11,140 bases of DNA, taken from Candidatus Heimdallarchaeota archaeon. Lineage in GTDB: Archaea; Asgardarchaeota; Heimdallarchaeia; Heimdallarchaeales; Kariarchaeaceae. Within the stretch, counting starts at the first letter, position 1. Each line of letters starts with the position of its first letter. Position numbers and translations under genes: made by a program. The DNA lies in assembly GCA_022574115.1 (NCBI GenBank), contig JACZSS010000031.1, forward strand, positions 1 through 11,140, read 5' to 3'. Under the pieces are notes generated by a model that was given only the letters and a program-made list of their open reading frames with translations, made no database searches and had not been told where the DNA came from. Below are positions 1-6,840 of the stretch, in pieces.

Positions 1-300
1 TAATTGATCTATAGCAGAAACTAGAATCATAAATGGGCCGAAAATAGCAAAATTACTATTATTTATATTCAATTATATGATTGACTTGCTCAAATTAGTA
101 AATTCTTTGAAATGCGTATTGTATTCATAATCCTGATCCCGGTCTTATTTGTATTTAGCTAGAAATCCTGATTAATATGGCTCAGAGATTCTTAGGGCTG
201 ATAATCGATCGGAGTCAATTAATGTTACTCAGATTTTCATTTTGTTCCAATCCGTCAAAATATACGAACTCCCAAAACAAAAAGCGATCGATTATCTAGT
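1..300. other. Upstream non-coding region, AT-rich
   Basis: I see no convincing gene in this stretch. A 40-codon open frame at 177-299 has no promoter or ribosome site and no recognisable sequence, so I do not call it. The region holds two CGATCG/ATCGAT palindromes (near 200-208 and 284-290), a motif that recurs in the other spacers of this window. It ends where the inverted repeat of the promoter for the SGNH hydrolase begins. Confidence 0.5.
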
Positions 301-365
301 CTCGGCAAACCCGAGAAGCTTTCATCTATAAATAGGATGACAAGAGCTAGTAGTTTGAGAAACCT
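301..365 (+). promoter_or_regulatory. Promoter cassette copy 1: inverted repeat + TATA box, upstream of SGNH hydrolase
   Basis: The inverted repeat CTCGG-caaac-CCGAG lies at 301-315, flanked by T and A that extend each arm to 6 bp. After 10 nt comes an archaeal TATA box, CTATAAATA (326-334), and after 31 nt the ATG at 366. Two further copies in the window have the same 10-nt and 31-nt spacings. With initiation about 25 nt past the TATA centre, the transcript should start near 355, giving a leader of about 11 nt. A site just upstream of the TATA/BRE is the usual place for an archaeal activator; the regulator itself is unknown. Confidence 0.8.
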
Positions 366-1061
366 ATGATTAAAATGAATAGTACAATAATTGAAAAATT
401 GAACTCAACTGATGTGGGTGAACTAAAAGAGGTTGTGTTTCTAGGTGATTCAATAACAGTAGGAACTGGTATTGGGGGTGCAAGTTACGTAGAGACATTA
501 CGTCAAGAGTTTGGAGAACCATGGAATTCTCCCAGCATTTATTTGAATAATTTAGGTGTGACTGGTCGTCAAGCTAGATATTACTCTGAAAATGGACTTC
601 CTAGTGAAATTTCCAATCCTACATACGTTATTATACAACTGGGTACAAACGATCTACTTTATGGTGATCCGGAAATATTTAATAGATCGTATCGGCAAGT
701 AATTGAGGATTTGATTGCATTAAGTCCACACCAAATTTTTTCTTTACAACTTCCGTGGTATAACCTTACTAAAGCCAATAGAATTCTAGATTATTTGCTC
801 CAGACCGAGGGATTAAAATTTTTTGAAGAACTCGGATTTTTTGATGTTAAAAGTCCAGTAGACCAATCTGTAATCCCAAAATATCAGACTGTTATCAGAA
901 GCATATCTCAGGAATTTGGAATTCGTTCAATTGATCTCTGGGAGTTAACTGAAAATCATCCCGAATATTATATTGATGATGAGATACATTTGAACCATTT
1001 CGGGGCATTGGCTGTTGCAGAGAAAATTAATCAAGAATTAGGATCGGAAATATTTGCATAA
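366..1061 (+). CDS. SGNH/GDSL-family hydrolase (lipase/esterase-like)
   Basis: This 231-residue protein carries the four SGNH blocks in order. Block I is FLGDSIT with nucleophile Ser29, block II is the NNLGVTG glycine region (62-68), block III is GTND (93-96, Asn95 in the oxyanion hole), and block V is DEIH with Asp205 and His208. The family hydrolyses ester bonds in lipids, acetylated sugars or thioesters; the substrate cannot be read from the sequence. There is no signal peptide or membrane segment, so it is probably cytoplasmic. The length is typical for a single-domain member. I chose the ATG at 366 because it is 65 nt from the start of the upstream inverted repeat, exactly as in the two other copies. 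A second ATG at 375 would give a protein 3 residues shorter. It is probably monocistronic and co-regulated with the methyltransferase operon and the oxidoreductase. Confidence 0.9.
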   Translation: MIKMNSTIIEKLNSTDVGELKEVVFLGDSITVGTGIGGASYVETLRQEFGEPWNSPSIYLNNLGVTGRQARYYSENGLPSEISNPTYVIIQLGTNDLLYGDPEIFNRSYRQVIEDLIALSPHQIFSLQLPWYNLTKANRILDYLLQTEGLKFFEELGFFDVKSPVDQSVIPKYQTVIRSISQEFGIRSIDLWELTENHPEYYIDDEIHLNHFGALAVAEKINQELGSEIFA

Positions 1062-1313
1062 GAACTTTTATTTGATTCTCCCACATCTGAAGTGGAACCT
1101 CTCTCACTCCTAGTCACAGGAATCCTCGATGGATAATTTCTTCCTTATTGTCACAGTCACATGAGTGAGTGTAGGTGTAATATTGTCTGATCTAATCTGG
1201 GTAACGGATGGCAAGATTTGATCCAAGATCAACAGGTCAAACATTGTGATTCGGTTATCGACGTGGATGTTCTCTCTATCATTAAGGACTGTACTTGGGT
1301 AGTTAGATTTAGT
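1062..1313. other. Intergenic spacer without a supported gene
   Basis: No plus-strand frame of useful length is present. A minus-strand open frame (1110-1376) runs straight through the promoter cassette at 1314-1378, matches no family I know, and is not called. The spacer may hold decayed remains of the gene whose end survives at 1379-1591, but I could not trace ABC-ATPase motifs in it. Confidence 0.45.
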
Positions 1314-1378
1314 CTCGGAAAACCCGAGATCATTTGGTCTATATATAGCATACAGAGTTCTGACAGTATGACACATTT
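1314..1378 (+). promoter_or_regulatory. Promoter cassette copy 2: inverted repeat + TATA box, upstream of ABC-tail/methyltransferase operon
   Basis: CTCGG-aaaac-CCGAG is at 1314-1328, the TATA box CTATATATA at 1339-1347 (10 nt gap), and the ATG at 1379 (31 nt after the box). The spacer ends in CATTTGGT, as in copy 3. The sequence TATGACA at 1367-1373 falls where transcription should begin, and occurs at the same offset in copy 3. Confidence 0.8.
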
Positions 1379-1591
1379 ATGACTAAACCAATAATGAAGA
1401 TTATACTATTTAAAAAAATGGAATCACCCGAGGTTCTCGCTCGTACAAGTGATTTTGCTAAAGTTGAGTCAGGTCAGGGTCGATCGATCGTAACTCACGA
1501 TAAGGGAATAGCAAAATATGGAACTAGAAAAATTATTATTTCAGATGGCCAGATATCAAAGACTGAGCAAAACTTGGAGGAATACTTATGA
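1379..1591 (+). CDS. Short ORF resembling the C-terminal tail of an ABC-transporter ATPase (remnant)
   Basis: This 70-residue product matches only the end of an ABC ATPase. SIVTHDKGIAKYGTRKIII (36-54) looks like the H-loop (VTHD, catalytic His) followed by the IAKYADRII-type strand, and SDGQI is the usual DG(K/Q)I end. The preceding PEVLARTSDFAKVESGQ vaguely recalls the Walker B/D-loop region (PEVLLADEPTG...SG) in degenerate form. Walker A, Q-loop and signature motif are absent, so it cannot hydrolyse ATP. It is probably the relic of a LolD/MacB-type ATPase after a large internal or N-terminal deletion. Yet it sits directly behind an intact promoter cassette and overlaps the next gene as ATGA, so it is likely translated and may act as a leader cistron. 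Start 1379 follows the 65-nt rule seen in the other copies. Identity is moderately supported; function is unknown. Confidence 0.6.
   Translation: MTKPIMKIILFKKMESPEVLARTSDFAKVESGQGRSIVTHDKGIAKYGTRKIIISDGQISKTEQNLEEYL
1576..1580 (+). promoter_or_regulatory. Shine-Dalgarno GGAGG for the methyltransferase
   Basis: GGAGG stands 7 nt before the ATG at 1588, inside the end of the upstream reading frame. It is the clearest Shine-Dalgarno noticed in the archaeal part and supports translation of the second cistron from a shared transcript. Confidence 0.75.
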
Positions 1592-2244
1592 TAGCGTTAA
1601 GGCTTAAAGAAAAGAAGATCGGAGCATTTTTCAATTCTGAAAGCGAATCATTAGCAGAAAAACATACAGACAAAGGAATTCCAAGTACTGCTCAAGACCA
1701 TATAGATATTGTATGTGATTCGAACGCTAAAAGTGTTATTGATGTAGGATCTGGTCCGGGGAGTCTCCTCATAGAGATGCTAAAAAGAGGTGTGGAGGTC
1801 GGCATTGGGGTCGATTTAGCAGGTGACATGAACCAGATTGCAACTAGGAGGTTGAAAGAAGCGAAAATTGTACAAGACAGATATGAAATCATTGAGGGTA
1901 GTTTTTTAGAGCTAAACAAGGACAACTTTCCTGAGATTATGGATCAATATGATGCTGTATCTCTTCATTTGGTGTTGTGTTGCCATCCAGATCGAGAGGG
2001 GATGCTAAACCAAACGACTAAATTCAAACCAAAAACAATAGTTCTAACCGTGCCGAGAACGTGGATACTCATGAGGGCTATTGTTGGAATTTATGGTTTA
2101 ATTTCAAAAATAAGAAGGCACTTTCAGCCTTATGTTCATTCTCAGAGATCTATAGATAGACAATTATTAAATGCAGGTTATAAACTGACTAATCGCAAGA
2201 AAACGCTGATGTTGGTAATGAGTAGTTACACCCTCAAAGAATAG
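1588..2244 (+). CDS. SAM-dependent class I methyltransferase (BchM/UbiE-like fold)
   Basis: This 218-residue protein is a Rossmann-type methyltransferase. Motif I is VIDVGSGPG (50-58), which binds the methionine part of SAM. The acidic end of strand 2 is GVDLA (Asp76), and a motif II/post-I region ends in YDAVSLHLVLCCHPD (121-135). The LCC(H/Y)PD signature is typical of a group often annotated as Mg-protoporphyrin O-methyltransferase-like. No other chlorophyll or haem gene is present, so the substrate remains open: a small molecule is more likely than nucleic acid. The C-terminal half has a hydrophobic stretch near 157-172 that may be a substrate lid. The ATG overlaps the upstream TGA by 4 nt (ATGA) and has a good GGAGG, so it is translationally coupled and transcribed from the cassette at 1314. 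Confidence 0.88.
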   Translation: MIALRLKEKKIGAFFNSESESLAEKHTDKGIPSTAQDHIDIVCDSNAKSVIDVGSGPGSLLIEMLKRGVEVGIGVDLAGDMNQIATRRLKEAKIVQDRYEIIEGSFLELNKDNFPEIMDQYDAVSLHLVLCCHPDREGMLNQTTKFKPKTIVLTVPRTWILMRAIVGIYGLISKIRRHFQPYVHSQRSIDRQLLNAGYKLTNRKKTLMLVMSSYTLKE

Positions 2245-2545
2245 TTAGTTTAAACGAATTTGGTTTATTCAGAATCCGAAAATAGATATTCTGATTCAGC
2301 TTCAACAGCTTCGAACGATCGCTCTCCATAAATAACTGCTACAAACCCCAGAATCCTTACAAAACTGGTTGATCCGTTTCCTATGACCCAAATTCATGAA
2401 AGCAATCAATTAGTGGAATACCTTCACCCCTCACTTTCGCCGTCGTCCATTATCGCCTTATCTGAGATCGATTGGGACCGATCATTTAACCACATTTTAT
2501 ACAAAAAGGTATTTACAGATCGATTTGACTAAATTTTTGTAGCGA
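2245..2545. other. Spacer between methyltransferase and TPR gene, with putative promoter
   Basis: No gene is seen. The stretch has an inverted repeat at 2269-2294, a CGATCG site near 2317, two GATCGAT sites (near 2466 and 2518), and a TATA-like TTTATACAA at about 2497-2505. That box is some 50 nt before the ATG at 2546, giving an expected leader of about 20 nt. There is no Shine-Dalgarno before 2546 and no copy of the CTCGG-NAAAC-CCGAG repeat. Confidence 0.5.
2269..2294. repeat. Inverted repeat TCAGAAT/ATTCTGA, possible hairpin after the methyltransferase
   Basis: Perfect 7-bp arms at 2269-2275 and 2288-2294 are separated by 12 nt, 25 nt downstream of the methyltransferase stop. It could be an mRNA 3' hairpin or a binding site. 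No T-run follows, so a terminator role is weakly supported, and 7-bp arms at this spacing can arise by chance. Confidence 0.35.
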
Positions 2546-5140
2546 ATGGATGTCACTGGAATTCAAACTTTGATCGACACAGGTAAGTTTGAGGAAGCAA
2601 TCCTAGCCACCGATAAATTAACTCATAATCAATTAGAAGGGAAATTGTACAAAAGCATAGCCTATGCGCTACTAGGTGATTTTCAATTAGGAAATGACTT
2701 TGCGAATAGTGTCTTACAAGAGGCCAAAGCCAACAAAAATAGAGAGTTAGAATTCGCTGCACTTACGTCGATTGCGAATATCAAATTATGGCGGGGTGAT
2801 CCTGATTTACAAACCTCTTTAAACAAAACACACGCCAAATTGGCGCGATTGAGTGCCATAAAAGATCATAGATTGACTTACTGGGTGGGATTCCTTTATT
2901 TTGTCGAAGGGATATTTGGATTTGCAGCATTTAGTCTTGAAAAATTTGAGAATTACAATGAGAGACTAAAAAAAATTACTAACGACCTGAATTGGAACTT
3001 TTTAAAATGTTTTCTCAAATACACTCAAACTACAAGATTGATACTCTCTGGGAACATAGATTCTGGAATCCCAGAGCTTCAAAATCAACTGGATCAAATC
3101 TCAAATTATGATTATAAGCTCCTCGAAGGATACATCCACAGCAGTGTAGCTGCTCTTTATTTAATCGCCGGTGATTTTGAAAAATACAGGGATTTTGTTG
3201 ACTCAGGAGCGAAAATTTGGAAAGAAATCAAATTTGCTATGGGTGAAATCTATTATCACGGCGGAATAGGGTTGTATTATTTGAATATGGCAAACTTGAC
3301 GCTGGCTTCAAGTCATTATCAAATGGCTCTCAAGATTTCAGATCAGTTGGGTACGAGGATGTCGCTTGGAGCAATATACCGATTTACAGGTGAAATACAT
3401 TATCGAAGAGGTGAACTAAAAGAGGCATTAGTTTCTTATCAAAAAAGTCTGAAAATCCGCCAAGAGAGTAATGATATTCTTGGAAGTGGAGATTCTTATG
3501 CTCATCTTGGGAAAATTTACCAAGAATTTGGAGATTTGGAATTCGCTCTTGAGAATTATGTAAAAGGGCTCGAAAAGCGAAAAAGTATCAATTTTATCTC
3601 CGGAGTTGCATCTTCATACGATTTAATTGGAAAAGTCCACATAGAAATGAACGAGTTAGAATCAGCAAATGAATATTTTAACAAAAGTTTGGGAATCAAG
3701 AGGAAATTAGGAAATGAGTTCTCAATTGCAGCAACGCTATTTAACCAAATTAGGATCCATTTAGAACTCGACACAGAAATGGTCCAATCACTTTTTGATG
3801 AATTGCAAAGCATCAATAACAAACTCGAGAATAAACACATAGATCTTTACACCAAGCTTGCCGAGGCACTTATTTTAAAAAATAGTACGAGGGGACTGAA
3901 AAAATCTCAGGCACAACTGATCTTATTAGATCTCGTTCAAATGAAAATGGTTGATCATGGACTGACAGTCATTGCCTTACTTAATCTGACTGAAATTTTA
4001 CTCTGGGAATTAAAATCGTCAGGTAATAAAGAAATTCTGAGTGAAATTGATGATGCAATTACCAAGTTAGTAGCAATTGCAAAATCTCAGAATATACCAT
4101 CTCTTTTTGTTAAAACATATTTATTTAAGTCAAAACTAGCGCTATTAAATCTAGAGTTCGATAAGGCAAAGGAGCATCTAAACAAGGCTCAAGAGATTGC
4201 TGTTAACAAGGGATTGAGGTATCTGGCTATCATGGTCTCCAATGAACTAGATGCCCTGCTTAAACAAATTGACAAATGGGAGGAGCTTGTCCAAAAAGAA
4301 TTGCCTTTTGATCAAGTGGTTGAATTAACCCAGTTTGAGCATATCTTGAAAAGAATTAATCCCCAAGAAGATGAAAATATTATTCCCGAGGAGCCAGTAC
4401 TATTATTAATACTGGGGGAAGGAGGAATCACCATCTTCTCGCACAAATTTAGAAAATTAGACATTAAGGAGGAATTAGTAGGTTCGTTTTTAAGTGCGAT
4501 TAACACATTTGGGAAAGAGACTTTTTCCCCCGATGGATCTATTGAGCGGATAATACATCAAAATTACACTATATTGATAAAAGCAGTCAGCAATTTTCTG
4601 TTTTGCTTCATAATCAACGGAAATTCATATTCAGCTATCCAAAAATTTGACGCATTTATTGACAGCGTTCAAGCTTCTGCAATCTGGGGCGAGCTGGTAG
4701 GATCATCAAACATTTTGAAAAATGAACTACTAGTAACTTTGCAGAGAATTTGTGATGATCTGTTTATTTATGATCAACCACCTATTGAGATTAGCCAAAT
4801 CACTACATCCAGCAAGACAAAACCCGTCGATGACACTGAGTATTTAGAAGTACCCACAGAATTGCTTTCCTACAAATTCCTGCTTAACCCTGTACGATTA
4901 TCTATTGTCAAAATTTTAAATAGTTACTACCGATATCCCGCTGCAGAATTGAGAAAATTATTAGGGATTCCGTGGGGAACTTTCAATGATCATTTAGAGG
5001 CGTTATCGAAAAAAGGCTTTATTGAATCTCAGAAGGAATTTATTAAAGAAACTCCTAGAAATATTTTGTACCTAACCTCTGCTGGAGAATCAGAATATTC
5101 CTCGCTGAAATCGATTTTACGTTCAGTAATTGCTATTTAA
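2546..5140 (+). CDS. Large TPR protein with longin-like domain and C-terminal winged-helix DNA-binding domain (putative regulator)
   Basis: This 864-residue protein has no signal peptide or membrane segment. Residues 1-230 are helical and TPR-like. Four well-formed tetratricopeptide repeats follow at roughly 233-390, with the GxxYxxxGxxxxAxxxYxxAL pattern (for example YHLGKIY-like and YRRGELKEALVSYQKSLKI stretches). More degenerate helical repeats continue to about 590. Residues about 615-712 form an alpha/beta module starting VLLLILGEGGITIFSHKF, which resembles longin/roadblock-type domains common in Asgard proteins. From about 775, FLLNPVRLSIVKIL...LGIPWGTFNDHLEALSKKGFI is a winged helix of the ArsR/MarR-like class, with recognition helix GTFNDHLEALSKK. 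TPRs would bind a protein or ligand and the winged helix DNA. It lies between genes that share the promoter cassette, so it is a candidate regulator of them, but no direct evidence links them. Domains are clear for TPR and winged helix, tentative for longin. Confidence 0.85.
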   Translation: MDVTGIQTLIDTGKFEEAILATDKLTHNQLEGKLYKSIAYALLGDFQLGNDFANSVLQEAKANKNRELEFAALTSIANIKLWRGDPDLQTSLNKTHAKLARLSAIKDHRLTYWVGFLYFVEGIFGFAAFSLEKFENYNERLKKITNDLNWNFLKCFLKYTQTTRLILSGNIDSGIPELQNQLDQISNYDYKLLEGYIHSSVAALYLIAGDFEKYRDFVDSGAKIWKEIKFAMGEIYYHGGIGLYYLNMANLTLASSHYQMALKISDQLGTRMSLGAIYRFTGEIHYRRGELKEALVSYQKSLKIRQESNDILGSGDSYAHLGKIYQEFGDLEFALENYVKGLEKRKSINFISGVASSYDLIGKVHIEMNELESANEYFNKSLGIKRKLGNEFSIAATLFNQIRIHLELDTEMVQSLFDELQSINNKLENKHIDLYTKLAEALILKNSTRGLKKSQAQLILLDLVQMKMVDHGLTVIALLNLTEILLWELKSSGNKEILSEIDDAITKLVAIAKSQNIPSLFVKTYLFKSKLALLNLEFDKAKEHLNKAQEIAVNKGLRYLAIMVSNELDALLKQIDKWEELVQKELPFDQVVELTQFEHILKRINPQEDENIIPEEPVLLLILGEGGITIFSHKFRKLDIKEELVGSFLSAINTFGKETFSPDGSIERIIHQNYTILIKAVSNFLFCFIINGNSYSAIQKFDAFIDSVQASAIWGELVGSSNILKNELLVTLQRICDDLFIYDQPPIEISQITTSSKTKPVDDTEYLEVPTELLSYKFLLNPVRLSIVKILNSYYRYPAAELRKLLGIPWGTFNDHLEALSKKGFIESQKEFIKETPRNILYLTSAGESEYSSLKSILRSVIAI

Positions 5141-5232
5141 TGATGTAGCCCGAATCTGAATAATAATAATCATTATCGATCGATTGAAGTCACTTCCTAT
5201 AATAGAATCACAGGATAACCTTGGTCCATCGA

Positions 5233-6309
5233 TCACTCATTAGCTATTATGACTGCTACCTTGCCAGCTGTTCTGCCTCGTTCATAATATCTATGAGCTT
5301 CTGCCAGATCTTTCAGGTCGTAAGATTTTTCAACAACAGATCTAATTTTTTCCTCTTCACTCAATTTTGCTAAGTACTGGAGATCTTCAGAGTTGTAAGT
5401 TACGTCAAAATTTCTGTATTTTTTCTTTCTGAATTTATTCCCGAGCAAGGACAAGATAAATCTAGTTATTGACATTTTTGGATTTCCAGCATTGACAAAA
5501 ATACCATTTTGTTTCAAACCTCCCTTCCACATGGAGAAAGGAAGCTTACCAACAGCATCAAGTATAAGATCATATTTCTTATCATGTTTGGTGTAGTCCT
5601 CCTTTGTGTAGTCAAAGAATCCATCGGCACCAAGACTTCTTACGAGCTCTTTATTCTTTCCACTTGAAACGGCAGTTACCTTTGTTCCAAATACTTTGGC
5701 TAATTGCACAGCAAATGTTCCTATCCCTCCTGAAGCCCCATAAATAAGCACCTCCTGTCCTTCCTTTATATTACCACTATCTCTCAATCCTTGTAAAGCA
5801 CTTAAGGCGGCCATGGGCACCGAAGCAGCCTCCGCATATCTCATATTTGATGCCATTTTTGAGATATTTTTCGGGTCAACAACTAAAAATTCTGCATAAC
5901 CTCCAGATCCTCCATAAACCTTATCACCAATACCTCCAGGTCCTCCATAAACCCGATCACCAATACTATAGCCGGTTACATTTTGACCGCATTCTATAAC
6001 TTCTCCTGCGAAATCAAATCCTAAAATTTGATATTTTGGTTTGCGTATTCCAGTTGTCAATCTGGCAAGTCCAAATACTGCTTTTTGTCCGCTTCGAAAA
6101 ACAATATCAATTGTATTAACCGATGAAGCGTATGTTTTGATAAGAATTTCATCCGCTGAAATTTCAGGTCTTTGCATTTCTCTGAGCTCGAAGACATCTG
6201 GAGTTCCAAATTTCTCATACACCATTGCTTTCATTTTCAGTATTGCCCTTTGATCTATATTGTATTCTACCATCTGAGATGACTGTTTCTCTGGTTCCAT
6301 ATTAATCAT
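5233..6309 (-). CDS. Zinc-independent MDR oxidoreductase (quinone oxidoreductase-like, NAD(P)H-dependent)
   Basis: This is a medium-chain dehydrogenase/reductase of the quinone-oxidoreductase branch. The GroES-like domain begins at MKAMVYEKFGTPDVFELRE (26-44). GFDFAGEV (98-105) stands where zinc alcohol dehydrogenases have the GHE zinc ligands, so no catalytic zinc is expected. The Rossmann domain has YGASGGIGTFAVQLAK (190-205) for NAD(P)H binding, and the protein ends with the family's GRTAGKVAV. It probably reduces quinones or reactive enones in the cytoplasm. The open frame reaches back to 6471, but I start it at 6309. That ATG is exactly 65 nt from a promoter-cassette repeat (6374-6360) and begins ATGATTAATATG, like the SGNH gene's ATGATTAAAATG. 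The 358-residue product then has a 25-residue extension before the conserved core. An 11-residue loop (116-126/127-137) is tandemly duplicated. It converges on the TPR gene across a 92-nt spacer. Confidence 0.9.
   Translation of the reverse strand: MINMEPEKQSSQMVEYNIDQRAILKMKAMVYEKFGTPDVFELREMQRPEISADEILIKTYASSVNTIDIVFRSGQKAVFGLARLTTGIRKPKYQILGFDFAGEVIECGQNVTGYSIGDRVYGGPGGIGDKVYGGSGGYAEFLVVDPKNISKMASNMRYAEAASVPMAALSALQGLRDSGNIKEGQEVLIYGASGGIGTFAVQLAKVFGTKVTAVSSGKNKELVRSLGADGFFDYTKEDYTKHDKKYDLILDAVGKLPFSMWKGGLKQNGIFVNAGNPKMSITRFILSLLGNKFRKKKYRNFDVTYNSEDLQYLAKLSEEEKIRSVVEKSYDLKDLAEAHRYYERGRTAGKVAVIIANE
5900..5965. repeat. 33-bp tandem duplication inside the oxidoreductase gene
   Basis: Two adjacent 33-nt units (5900-5932 and 5933-5965) differ at 3 positions. 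They encode IGDRVYGGPGG and IGDKVYGGSGG on the minus strand. Related MDR proteins have one GDRVYG followed by GGYAE, so this is an in-frame insertion that lengthens a surface loop of the GroES-like domain near the active-site cleft. Confidence 0.9.
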
Positions 6310-6374
6310 AGTTATGTCATAATTATTGAGATCGACATTCTTTAAATAGACCAAATGTTCTCGGGTTTCCCGAG
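6310..6374 (-). promoter_or_regulatory. Promoter cassette copy 3: inverted repeat + TATA box, upstream of oxidoreductase
   Basis: Read on the minus strand, CTCGG-gaaac-CCGAG spans 6374-6360. Ten nt later is CTATTTAAA (6349-6341), and 31 nt after that the ATG at 6309. The 10-nt spacer AACATTTGGT is almost that of copy 2, and TATGACA recurs at the same offset near the expected transcription start. The geometry matches the two plus-strand copies to the base, which fixes the true start of the gene downstream of this element. Confidence 0.82.
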
Positions 6375-6468
6375 AATGATAACAACATCTAATCAATCGA
6401 TCAAAACTGTTTCTCTTGATGATTAATTCACTCCTATCCATATTAATCAAAAATTTGATGGGGATTAA

Positions 6469-6500
6469 CATATAGAATCCTTAGTGATTAATCACCTGTG
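6469..6500 (+). promoter_or_regulatory. TATA box and 12-nt palindrome before the small membrane protein
   Basis: CATATAGAA (6469-6477) is centred 28 nt before the ATG at 6501, which predicts a leaderless transcript. Between box and start lies the perfect palindrome GTGATTAATCAC (6484-6495). A dimeric repressor bound there would block initiation, so this may be an operator. A 12-nt palindrome alone could occur by chance in a window of this size. Confidence 0.5.
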
Positions 6501-6596
6501 ATGGCTGAGGCAGGAGATATTGGATTTCTCATTATTGCTGGCTTGGCAAATGTAATACTAGTTCTAATTGCAGTTATTCCATATATCCCCTGGTAA
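6501..6596 (+). CDS. Small single-pass membrane protein, 31 residues
   Basis: A short frame ATG...TAA encodes a 31-residue peptide that starts MAEAGDIGF and ends PYIPW. Residues 8-28 (GFLIIAGLANVILVLIAVIPY) form one continuous hydrophobic helix long enough to cross a membrane. The N-terminus is acidic and the C-terminus is a short aromatic/proline tail with no charged anchor. A TATA-like box 28 nt upstream fits leaderless translation. I recognise no family. It resembles the small hydrophobic subunits or regulators that accompany membrane complexes, but no partner is visible: the neighbours are the divergent oxidoreductase and a tRNA. It is short enough that chance cannot be excluded, although the hydrophobic pattern and promoter placement argue for a gene. 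Confidence 0.5.
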   Translation: MAEAGDIGFLIIAGLANVILVLIAVIPYIPW

Positions 6597-6699
6597 TCGA
6601 GAAAAGTTAACAACGTCTAAGAGTTCAGTATCATATGAAGGATTGATCAATCGATTTGAGGATTATTAATCTGAATGCGAACGATACTTAACAATTCAA

Positions 6700-6719
6700 A
6701 ATTTCGATCGATCGAAATT
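6700..6719. repeat. Perfect 20-nt palindrome
   Basis: The half-site AATTTCGATC is followed directly by its exact reverse complement. It lies in the spacer between the small membrane protein and tRNA-Ser, about 120 nt upstream of the tRNA. It contains CGATCGATCG at its core, the motif enriched in spacers of this window. It could be a dimer-binding site; with no loop it is a poor hairpin. Confidence 0.85.
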
Positions 6720-6840
6720 CGACACAAAGCTAAGCAGAGATCAATGAATGAAGGAAAATAATGTCTCGCCAATTAACAACGAATTACATAATTAAGTCTA
6801 AATATTATTTCTCACCGAGTTAACATGCCAAATCAAAATT

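Noticed and set aside
177..299. 40-codon plus-strand open frame ahead of the SGNH gene
   Set aside because: No TATA box at a suitable distance, no hydrophobic or domain pattern, and composition like the surrounding spacer.
1110..1376. 88-residue minus-strand open frame
   Set aside because: It crosses promoter cassette copy 2, has no promoter or ribosome site of its own and matches no family I recognise.
1429..1443. CCGAG-gtt-CTCG sequence as a fourth copy of the regulatory repeat
   Set aside because: The arms are in the opposite order, the spacer is 3 nt, there is no TATA box behind it, and it lies inside a coding frame.
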